This document shows, piece after piece, positions 33,192-40,027 of a stretch of DNA of 64,000 bases (position 1 is the stretch's first letter; each line of letters opens with the position of its first letter). A model generated the notes under the pieces. That model was not told where the DNA came from. It was given only the letters and a program-made list of their open reading frames with translations, and made no database searches. The position numbers were made by a program, and so were the translations under genes. The DNA comes from Microvirga antarctica (GTDB lineage Bacteria > Pseudomonadota > Alphaproteobacteria > Rhizobiales > Beijerinckiaceae). Where the stretch lies: assembly GCF_017921815.1 (NCBI RefSeq), contig NZ_JAGEMM010000001.1, positions 1,054,001 to 1,118,000 on the forward strand, given 5' to 3'.

Positions 33192-33297
33192 GGCGCGAGC
33201 CTCAATAAAGGAACTGCGAAGCTTCACAGAAGTTTTCGTTGATCAGCGAGGGCGTCGGAAACGGCGGCCTCGTACCTCTTTTTGAACGAGACGAACG

Positions 33298-33771
33298 ATG
33301 GAAAAGGTCCCTCTGACGATCAAGGGTCATGCTGCTCTCGAGGAAGAACTCAAGCAGCGGCAGCAGGTCGACCGCCCCCGGATCATCCAGGCGATCTCGG
33401 AAGCCCGGGCGCTGGGCGATCTGTCCGAGAACGCCGAGTATCACGCCGCCAAGGAGGCGCAGTCTCTGAATGAGGGGCGCGTGCTCGAGCTGGAAAGCCT
33501 GATCTCCCGCGCCGAGGTGATCGACGTCACCAAGCTGTCCGGCGACCGGATCAAGTTCGGAGCCGTGGTCCGGCTTGTGGACGAGGACACCGAGGAAGAG
33601 AAAACCTACCAGATCGTCGGCGATCCGGAGGCGGATGTGCGCTCCGGCCGCGTCTCGATCTCTTCGCCGATTGCCCGGGCGCTGATGGGCAAGACGGTGG
33701 GCGACACCGTCGAGGTCACCACCCCCGGCGGCGGAAAATCATACGAGGTGGTTGGCGTCACCTTCGGCTGA
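33298..33771 (+). CDS. greA: Transcription elongation factor GreA
   Basis: A 157-residue factor that rescues backtracked RNA polymerase. The N-terminal coiled coil ([20 protein letters not shown]...[20 protein letters not shown]) carries the acidic tip DLSENAEY, and the C-terminal FKBP-like domain ends with [10 protein letters not shown]. Length is standard (about 158). It sits 106 bases after carB. A possible general-stress promoter element (GGAAC-N16-AGTT) lies at 33210-33234. Confidence 0.95.
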   Translation: MEKVPLTIKGHAALEEELKQRQQVDRPRIIQAISEARALGDLSENAEYHAAKEAQSLNEGRVLELESLISRAEVIDVTKLSGDRIKFGAVVRLVDEDTEEEKTYQIVGDPEADVRSGRVSISSPIARALMGKTVGDTVEVTTPGGGKSYEVVGVTFG

Positions 33772-33810
33772 CCCGATATGGAAGTCGGGGGTGAAACGAG
33801 GAAACCGATC

Positions 33811-34317
33811 ATGACCCGACTCTCACGCCGCCAGATGATCACCGGGCTTGCGGGCGTCGCGTTTTGCGCGCCCCCGCTCGCGGCCCTGGCTCAGACGCAG
33901 GCGTTTCCCCAGTTCTTTTCGTCCCTCTCGGTGGATGTCAGCGTTCTCAAGGCCAAGGGGCTTGGGGGGTTCGCAGATCTCGTGGGAGCAGCAACCCTCG
34001 ACGAATTGCGCCGCTCCTTCGCCGACAGGATCGATCGTCGCGGTCCGCGCCTTGTGGTCCGGCTCACCGGCATCGACCTGACGGCCTTCCCGGATGGCGG
34101 CGGCGAGCGCTGGTGGGGGCGTGGCTCCGGCGGCGGCACGGATTCGATCAACGGCGAGGCCCTGGCGATCGGCCCCCGCGGCGAGGTCATCGCCCGGCAT
34201 CCGCAACTGGCGGTTCTGGATGTGCGCACCAGCATCCTGACGCCCAATGAGCATGGCCGCGCCGTTGCCGTCGCCCAGCACTACGTGCGCTGGCTGCGCC
34301 GCGAACTGATCAGCTAG
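33811..34317 (+). CDS. Exported protein with Tat-like signal, unknown function
   Basis: A 168-residue protein. MTRLSRRQMITGLAGVAFCA is a twin-arginine-like signal (SRRQM) with cleavage near ALAQT. The mature part is beta-rich and includes RLTGIDLTAFPDGGG and a Gly-rich stretch WWGRGSGGGTDSING. The start at 33811 has CGAGGAAACC upstream. It follows greA by 39 bases and may be co-transcribed with it. Family not recognised; a periplasmic location is inferred. Confidence 0.65.
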   Translation: MTRLSRRQMITGLAGVAFCAPPLAALAQTQAFPQFFSSLSVDVSVLKAKGLGGFADLVGAATLDELRRSFADRIDRRGPRLVVRLTGIDLTAFPDGGGERWWGRGSGGGTDSINGEALAIGPRGEVIARHPQLAVLDVRTSILTPNEHGRAVAVAQHYVRWLRRELIS

Positions 34318-34329
34318 GCGTTTTGTCGC

Positions 34330-34815
34330 TTAAGCGCGGACGTCAGGCGCGTCCTCGATGGGAATCAAGGGCTCGTCCTTGACGAGATCGAGTGCGAGCG
34401 AGGTGCGCACATTGCGCACATTCGGGAGGGACGTCAGGTCTGAAACAAACCCCTGAAACGCCTGCAGATTGGGCGCGACACATTTCAGGATGAAGTCGAT
34501 ATCGCCCGAGAGCTTCCAGCACTCCCGCACCATCGTCCAGGCTGTGATGCGATCCTCGAACGCCTTGAGGTCGGCCTGCCCCTGCACGGCGAGTTGCACC
34601 ATGGCGAAGCAGACCATCTCGAACCCGAGCGCCTTGGGATCGAGCATCGCCCGGTAGGCCTTGATGATTCCCTCACCCTCAAGGGCGCGCACCCGGCGCA
34701 GGCAGGGCGGCGCCGACAGACCCACGCGACGCGCCAACTCCACATTCGTGATGCTGCCGTCGGCCTGAAGTTCCTTCAGGATGGCCCAGTCGATGGAATC
34801 GAGGCGTCCGCGCAC
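34330..34815 (-). CDS. Lrp/AsnC-family transcriptional regulator
   Basis: A 161-residue protein. Residues 1-60 form the Lrp winged helix (LDSIDWAILKELQADGSITN, VGLSAPPCLRRVRALEGEGI), followed by the RAM/AsnC ligand-binding domain (ALGFEMVCFAMVQLAVQGQA; DIDFILKCVAPN). The GTG at 34815 is chosen because CGGAG lies 7 bases upstream and Lrp proteins start just before the LD-IDW helix. The effector (probably an amino acid) is not identifiable. It is divergent from the ELM1-like gene. Confidence 0.88.
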   Translation of the reverse strand: MRGRLDSIDWAILKELQADGSITNVELARRVGLSAPPCLRRVRALEGEGIIKAYRAMLDPKALGFEMVCFAMVQLAVQGQADLKAFEDRITAWTMVRECWKLSGDIDFILKCVAPNLQAFQGFVSDLTSLPNVRNVRTSLALDLVKDEPLIPIEDAPDVRA

Positions 34816-34951
34816 GTGATCTCCGGGAAAAGCTCGTCTGCGCTGACTAGACGGTGTAGAGGCGTGACACAAGAAGCTGTCGTGAAGAAGTCGCAACGAA
34901 CACCATGAACTCCACAGGCCCTTTGATCGATTCTTGCGCCGTTGTCGCGCC

Positions 34952-35962
34952 GTGACGGAGGTCCCGGCCCTCACAGCCTGGGTGCTCACGGACGGCAAGG
35001 CCGGTGACGAACTGCAGGCGCTGAGCATCGCGGAGGCCCTGGGGCTCGAGGCGGAAATCCGCCGCGTCAAGCCGCGCCCGCCGTTCAGCTGGTTCATGCC
35101 ATTCGGCCCCATCGACCCGCGCGAACGGCCCGGCGCGGGCCAGTCGCCGCTGGCGCCGCCCTTTCCCGACATCGCCATCGCGTCGGGTCGCCGGGCGGTT
35201 CCCTATCTGCGTCTCGTCAAGCATGCCTCAGGCGGGCGCACCTATACGGTGTTCCTGAAGGATCCGCGCACCGGCCCCGGCATCGCCGATTTTATCTGGG
35301 CGCCGAGCTACGACCGGATCACGGGCCCGAATGTGCTGAAGACATTGACGTCGCCCCATCGCATCACCCCGGACCGTCTTGCGCGGGCGCGACACAGACC
35401 CGATCCCCGCCTGGCTGCCCTCCCCGAGCCCCGGGTTGCCGTGCTGGTGGGCGGCGACAGCCGGCACCATCTTTTCACCGAAGATGACATCGCGCGGTTC
35501 GGCGACAGGCTGTCGGCGCTGGCGGCAGGCGGTGCAACCCTGATGATGACGGCCTCGCGCCGCACACCCGCGGCTCTGCGCAGGAGGCTCGCGAATCTCG
35601 CGCAGGCCGAGGGCGGCTTCCTGTGGGACGGCGCGGGCGACAACCCCTATCTGGACATTCTCGCGCTGGCCGACGGCGTGGTCGTCACCGCCGATTCGTT
35701 CAACATGGTGGGCGAGGCGGCGGCGACCGGCGTGCCGGTCCTGATCTACGAACCATCAGGCGGCCACCCCAAGCTCGCCGTGTTCCTCGACGCCCTGAAA
35801 GCCAAGGGAATTGTGCATCCCTTCGAGGGGCGGCTTGAAGGCACCCCCTACAAACCCCTAAATTCAACCTTTGACATTGCCACCGCCATCGCTCAGGGCG
35901 TGGCCTCCCATCGGCGCGCGCTTGGCCTCGACCGCACGCCCAGGGGACCGGAGAGACATTGA
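34952..35962 (+). CDS. ELM1-like protein (mitochondrial-fission ELM1 family, GT-B fold type)
   Basis: A 336-residue protein; WVLTDGKAGDELQALSIAEA near the start, PDIAIASGRRAVPYLRLVK, RVAVLVGGDSRHHLFTEDD, and GVVVTADSFNMVGEAAATGVP with IYEPSGGHPK match the PF06258/ELM1 family. The glycosyltransferase-B-like pattern (two Rossmann halves) suggests nucleotide-sugar or glycan handling, but no activity is established for bacterial members. The GTG at 34952 is a guess; a TTG at 34934 would add six residues. Its stop overlaps the trxB start by one base. Confidence 0.75.
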   Translation: MTEVPALTAWVLTDGKAGDELQALSIAEALGLEAEIRRVKPRPPFSWFMPFGPIDPRERPGAGQSPLAPPFPDIAIASGRRAVPYLRLVKHASGGRTYTVFLKDPRTGPGIADFIWAPSYDRITGPNVLKTLTSPHRITPDRLARARHRPDPRLAALPEPRVAVLVGGDSRHHLFTEDDIARFGDRLSALAAGGATLMMTASRRTPAALRRRLANLAQAEGGFLWDGAGDNPYLDILALADGVVVTADSFNMVGEAAATGVPVLIYEPSGGHPKLAVFLDALKAKGIVHPFEGRLEGTPYKPLNSTFDIATAIAQGVASHRRALGLDRTPRGPERH

Positions 35963-36924
35963 TGGCCCAGACTCACGCCAAGCTTATCATCATCGGCGCC
36001 GGCCCGGCCGGCTACACGGCTGCCATCTATGCCGCCCGCGCGATGCTGGAACCGTTGCTGATTTCCGGCTTCCAGCCCGGCGGCCAGTTGATGATCACGA
36101 CCGATGTGGAGAATTATCCCGGCTTCGCGGACGTCATCCAGGGTCCCTGGCTGATGGAGCAGATGCGCATGCAGGCCGAGCATGTGGGCACGCGGATCGT
36201 GTCTGACCACATCGTGAAGGCCGAACTGGGCCAGCACCCGATCCGACTCGAGGCCGATTCCGGCGCCGTCTTCACCTGCGATTCGCTGATCATCGCCACG
36301 GGCGCGCAGGCGAAATGGCTCGGCCTCCCCGCCGAGGCGAAGTTCCAGGGTTTTGGTGTGTCCGCCTGCGCCACCTGCGACGGTTTCTTTTTCCGGGGCA
36401 AGGAGGTGGTCGTGGTCGGTGGCGGCAACACCGCCGTCGAGGAGGCGCTCTATCTCGCCAATCTCGCCTCCAAGGTCATCGTCGTCCATCGGCGCGACAG
36501 TTTCCGGGCCGAACGGATCCTCCAGGAACGGCTGTTCAAGCACCCCAATATCGAGGTCATCTGGAATGCGGCTGTCGAGGATATCGTGGGCGGCGACAAA
36601 CCGCTCTCGGTCACCCACGCGGTCCTGAAGAATGTGCAGACCGGAGAGGTTAAGCACCTGCGCACGGACGGCATCTTCATCGCCATCGGCCACCGGCCGT
36701 CCACGGAGCTCTTCGTCGGGCAGCTCGACATGAAGCAGGGCGGCTATCTGCAAACCAAGCCTGGATCCACCGCCACCAATGTCCCGGGTGTCTTCGCGGC
36801 AGGCGACGTGGCCGACGACGTGTTCCGGCAGGCGGTCACGGCCGCGGGTCTTGGCTGCATGGCGGCGCTGGAATCCGAGCGCTACCTGCAGGCGGTCGAA
36901 CTCTCCCGAGAGGCCGCCGAGTAA
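35962..36924 (+). CDS. trxB: Thioredoxin reductase
   Basis: A 320-residue FAD flavoprotein that reduces thioredoxin with NADPH. The FAD motif is IIGAGPAGYTAAIYAARA (about 10-27), the redox pair CATC lies near 136 (VSACATCDGFF), the NADPH motif is VGGGNTAVEEAL, and the C-terminal FAD motif is GVFAAGDVADDVFRQ. The ATG at 35962 overlaps the ELM1-like stop (TGATG). It is followed by the VtlR/LsrB-type regulator, a pair conserved in Rhizobiales. Confidence 0.95.
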   Translation: MAQTHAKLIIIGAGPAGYTAAIYAARAMLEPLLISGFQPGGQLMITTDVENYPGFADVIQGPWLMEQMRMQAEHVGTRIVSDHIVKAELGQHPIRLEADSGAVFTCDSLIIATGAQAKWLGLPAEAKFQGFGVSACATCDGFFFRGKEVVVVGGGNTAVEEALYLANLASKVIVVHRRDSFRAERILQERLFKHPNIEVIWNAAVEDIVGGDKPLSVTHAVLKNVQTGEVKHLRTDGIFIAIGHRPSTELFVGQLDMKQGGYLQTKPGSTATNVPGVFAAGDVADDVFRQAVTAAGLGCMAALESERYLQAVELSREAAE

Positions 36925-37047
36925 GGCGGTTTCGCACGGGCGAAAGAATTGTTAGCCATTTGGGCAGAATTCCTATTGTGTCCAACTGATACTCGCAGGA
37001 CATAGGGCCGAGCCGGCCGCGCATGCGCTGGACACAAGGAACACCTC

Positions 37048-37938
37048 GTGGATTGGGACAAGATCCGGATTTTCTATACCGTAGCGGAAGCTGGCAGCTT
37101 CACGCGGGCCGGAGAAGATCTCGGATTGAGCCAATCCGCCGTGAGCCGCCAGATCAGCGCCCTCGAGCGCGAGCTGCGGGCTCCCCTGTTCCACCGCCAT
37201 GCCCGCGGGCTGATCCTCACCGAGCAGGGCGACCTCCTGTTTCGGGCCGCCCGCGACATGCGCATGCGTCTGGAAACCACGAAGGCCCGCCTCGTCGACA
37301 CCAGCGAGCGGCCCTCGGGCGTCCTCAAGGTCACCACGACGGTGGGACTGGGCTCGATCTGGCTCGCGCAGCGGGTCGGGGAATTCCTCGATCTCTATCC
37401 GGATGTGCGGGTCGAGCTGATCCTGAATAACGAGGAACTCGATCTTGCCATGCGCGAGGCGGATGTCGCGATCCGCCTGCGTCGACCGGCTCAGCCGGAT
37501 CTGATCCAGCGGCGGCTGTTCACCATCCACTTCCACGTCTACGCCTCGAACGACTATCTCAAGCGCTTCGGCGAGCCCACGACCCTCCAGGATCTGGACA
37601 AGCACCGCATCGTCTCGTTCGGCGGACAGGAGCCGTCCTACCTGCTGGCGGTCCACTGGCTGTCGACCGCCGGACGGGAAGGCCAGGAGCCGCGGCAGTA
37701 TCATTACATGGTCAACAACATCACCGCCTTGAAGCTGGCGGTGGAAACCGGTGCCGGCATCGCCGTGCTTCCGGATTATGCGGTGGTGGGAAATCCGAAC
37801 CTGACGCAGGTCCTGCGCGACGTCGAAATGCCCTCTCTCGACAGCTATCTCGTCTATGCGGAGGAGATGCGCTCCGTTGCACGGGTGCAAGCGTTTCGCG
37901 ATTTCCTCATTACAAAGGCGCAGCGCTGGACGTTCTGA
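37048..37938 (+). CDS. LysR regulator of the VtlR/LsrB type
   Basis: A 296-residue LysR protein beginning MDWDKIRIFYTVAEAGSFTR (GTG at 37048, AAGGA upstream). The HTH and the following HRHARGLILTEQGDLLFRAA and RPSGVLKVTTTVGLGSIWLA match the LsrB (Sinorhizobium) and VtlR (Brucella, Agrobacterium) group. Those regulators control envelope, symbiosis or virulence traits and activate AbcR small RNA genes (established for VtlR). Here a candidate small RNA with an upstream dyad lies directly downstream. It has a 123-base gap after trxB. Confidence 0.85.
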   Translation: MDWDKIRIFYTVAEAGSFTRAGEDLGLSQSAVSRQISALERELRAPLFHRHARGLILTEQGDLLFRAARDMRMRLETTKARLVDTSERPSGVLKVTTTVGLGSIWLAQRVGEFLDLYPDVRVELILNNEELDLAMREADVAIRLRRPAQPDLIQRRLFTIHFHVYASNDYLKRFGEPTTLQDLDKHRIVSFGGQEPSYLLAVHWLSTAGREGQEPRQYHYMVNNITALKLAVETGAGIAVLPDYAVVGNPNLTQVLRDVEMPSLDSYLVYAEEMRSVARVQAFRDFLITKAQRWTF

Positions 37939-38015
37939 TCCCGGCTGCCGACCTGCTTTGACCGTTTTGTGACCTCTCGAACGGTAAGCTATGCGTTTAA
38001 CGCAGCCCTTTTATG

Positions 38016-38028
38016 ATGCATGTTGCAT
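38016..38028. promoter_or_regulatory. LysR-type dyad upstream of candidate small RNA
   Basis: ATGCA TGT TGCAT is a perfect 5-3-5 dyad within a larger AT-flanked near-palindrome. It lies immediately upstream of a TTGCAA-N17-GATATC promoter (38028-38056), so it would bind about 35-47 bases before a start near 38063, the usual place for a LysR activator. Identity of the binding protein is inferred. Confidence 0.5.
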
Positions 38029-38062
38029 TGCAAAATGGCACGATGCGGCCGATATCAGCATT

Positions 38063-38188
38063 GGTCGAATTCACACGGCATCACTTTCTTCCTCCCGGTG
38101 ATCCCGTGTCGGCCGTTCCCTCTGGAAGGTTTTGACGTCTTTTGTCGGACCTCTACTTTGCCGGGCCCTCGGGTCCGGCCTTTTTTTT
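38063..38188 (+). ncRNA. Candidate AbcR (alpha-r15)-like regulatory small RNA
   Basis: About 126 bases between the VtlR-type gene and fadD. ACACGG-C-ATCAC (38073-38084) pairs with GTGAT-C-CCGTGT (38098-38109), leaving a 13-base loop containing CTTCCTCCC (38088-38096), an exposed anti-Shine-Dalgarno sequence. A second short C-rich element and then a strong terminator follow (38160-38188). Promoter boxes TTGCAA (38028-38033) and GATATC (38051-38056) are 17 bases apart. The loop motif, terminator, length and position next to a VtlR-type gene all fit AbcR-type RNAs that silence transporter mRNAs with Hfq. No homology search was possible; alpha-r14/cuckoo-type RNA is the alternative. Confidence 0.6.
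38160..38188 (+). terminator. Strong intrinsic terminator of the small RNA
   Basis: GCCGGGCC (38160-38167) pairs with GGTCCGGC (38172-38179, one G-T) around CTCG, then C and eight T. It is oriented on the plus strand, away from the convergent fadD gene, and no plus-strand protein gene ends near it other than the distant VtlR-type gene. Confidence 0.85.
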
Positions 38189-38196
38189 GCCTGTGC

Positions 38197-39927
38197 TCAG
38201 GCCCGGTCCGCCATGTCCTGCTTGAGCACGCGACGCAGCACCTTGCCGACATTCGACTTGGGCAGCGACTCCCGGAATTCGATCCGGCGCGGAACCTTGT
38301 AGCCGGTCAGATTACTCCGGCAAAACTGCCGCAGGTCTTCTGCGGTGAGGTTGGGATCCTTGCGCACGACGTAGGCGACCACCACCTCGCCGGCCTCGTC
38401 ATCGGGCGCGCCGACCACCGCTGCCTCCAGCACGCCGGGATGGAGCGCGAGCACGTCCTCGACCTCATTGGGATAGACGTTGAACCCCGAGATCAGGATC
38501 ATGTCCTTGATCCGGTCGACGATCTTCACCTGCCCGTCAGGCAGCATGACAGCGACGTCCCCTGTCCGGAAATAGCCGTCCGGTGTGGTGACCTTTGCGG
38601 TTTCGTCCGGCTTCTCCCAGTAGCCCGCCATGACCTGCGGACCCTTCACGCAAAGCTCGCCCCGCTCCCCGGTCGGAACGTCAAGATTGTCCAGTGACCG
38701 GATCACAACGTCGGTGGACGGCACCGGGTAGCCGATGGTGCCGGAGAATTCCTTGATGTCGAGCCGGTTCACGCACACGACCGGAGAGGTCTCCGACAGG
38801 CCGTATCCCTCGATGATGGGCGTGCCGGACACCCTCTGCCAGGTCTTGGCGACCGCGGCCTGCGTGGCCATGCCACCGGAAATCGCAAAAACGAGATTGC
38901 TGAAATCCACCTTCTCGATCCCGGGCGCATGGGCGAGGGCGTTGTAGAGCGTGTTGACGCCCGACATCAGCGTGAAGGGGCGCTTCTTCAAAGTCTTCAC
39001 GAAACCCGCAATGTCGCGCGGGTTGGTGATGAGCAACTGGCAGCCCCCGATCTTCAGCATCAGCAGCGCGCAGGCGGTGAGGCCGAAGACGTGATAAAGC
39101 GGCAGGGCCGTCACCATCACGTGGTCGGGCCGCTTGCCGAAATACGGGACCATCCAGGCCGCGCATTGCATGACGTTCGCGGCGAGGTTTCGGTGGAGAA
39201 GGGTTGCACCCTTGGCAACGCCAGTCGTCCCGCCGGTATATTGCAGAAACGCGACATCGTCGGGTCGGACCTCCACATGCCGTGGCGCCTCCCGCGCACC
39301 TTCCGACAGCACCTGAGAGAAGGGCAGCGCCCCCGGAATCCTGAACGGCTTTACGGCCTTCTTGATGTGCCGCGACACAAGGTTGATGACAGTGCCCTTC
39401 AAGCCAAGCAGATCGCCGGGGGTCACCAGCACGACCTGATCGAGAGCGAGATCCCCCGAGGCCGCATCCACCGTTGCGGCAAAATTCTCGAGGACGAAGA
39501 GGAAACGCGCACCGGAATCGTGGATCTGTTGAATCAGTTCTCGCGGTGTGTAGAGCGGATTGACGTTGACCACCGTGGCGCCCGCATTGAGCACCCCGTA
39601 GAGGATCGCCGGGTAGGCCATCACGTTGGGCAGCATGATGGCGACCCGGTGGCCCTTCCCGATGCCGCGGCCTTGCAACCAGGAGGTCACGCGGGACGCG
39701 GCCTGTTCCAGTTCGCGATAGGTCATGCGCGTGCCGAAACTCTCGACAGCCGGCCTGTCCGCATAGGCCGCGACCCCATCGCGGAACAGGTCGACGAGCG
39801 TCCCGATATGGGCCTCGTCGATCGTCGGGGGCACTGTTGGCGGATAGGCGGCAAACCAGGGTCGGGGCGCGGACGCGGGCTGGATGGCCTGGGATGTCGA
39901 TGTGGCAATCGAGCCGGTGGCGTCCAT
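38197..39927 (-). CDS. fadD: Long-chain fatty acid-CoA ligase
   Basis: A 576-residue AMP-forming acyl-CoA synthetase. The P-loop-like signature FLQYTGGTTGVAKGATLLHR (around 215-235), the VEGYGLSETSPV-like (IEGYGLSETSPVVCVNR) A5 motif, GYFRTGDVAVMLPDG (A7) and GFNVYPNEVEDVLALHPGVL (A8/FACS) are in order. It activates free fatty acids for beta-oxidation or phospholipid use. The first 35 residues form a Ser/Ala/Pro-rich leader. It is convergent with the small RNA terminator, whose T-run ends 8 bases away. Confidence 0.93.
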   Translation of the reverse strand: MDATGSIATSTSQAIQPASAPRPWFAAYPPTVPPTIDEAHIGTLVDLFRDGVAAYADRPAVESFGTRMTYRELEQAASRVTSWLQGRGIGKGHRVAIMLPNVMAYPAILYGVLNAGATVVNVNPLYTPRELIQQIHDSGARFLFVLENFAATVDAASGDLALDQVVLVTPGDLLGLKGTVINLVSRHIKKAVKPFRIPGALPFSQVLSEGAREAPRHVEVRPDDVAFLQYTGGTTGVAKGATLLHRNLAANVMQCAAWMVPYFGKRPDHVMVTALPLYHVFGLTACALLMLKIGGCQLLITNPRDIAGFVKTLKKRPFTLMSGVNTLYNALAHAPGIEKVDFSNLVFAISGGMATQAAVAKTWQRVSGTPIIEGYGLSETSPVVCVNRLDIKEFSGTIGYPVPSTDVVIRSLDNLDVPTGERGELCVKGPQVMAGYWEKPDETAKVTTPDGYFRTGDVAVMLPDGQVKIVDRIKDMILISGFNVYPNEVEDVLALHPGVLEAAVVGAPDDEAGEVVVAYVVRKDPNLTAEDLRQFCRSNLTGYKVPRRIEFRESLPKSNVGKVLRRVLKQDMADRA

Positions 39928-40027
39928 GGTGTCTCCTCCGCGGTGACGCGATGATCTGCGGGAGTTGGGGTCTCCTCTGCCCTCAAGGTGATGCGCCCCA
40001 GCCGGTTTGTCGATGGCACCCTTCGTC

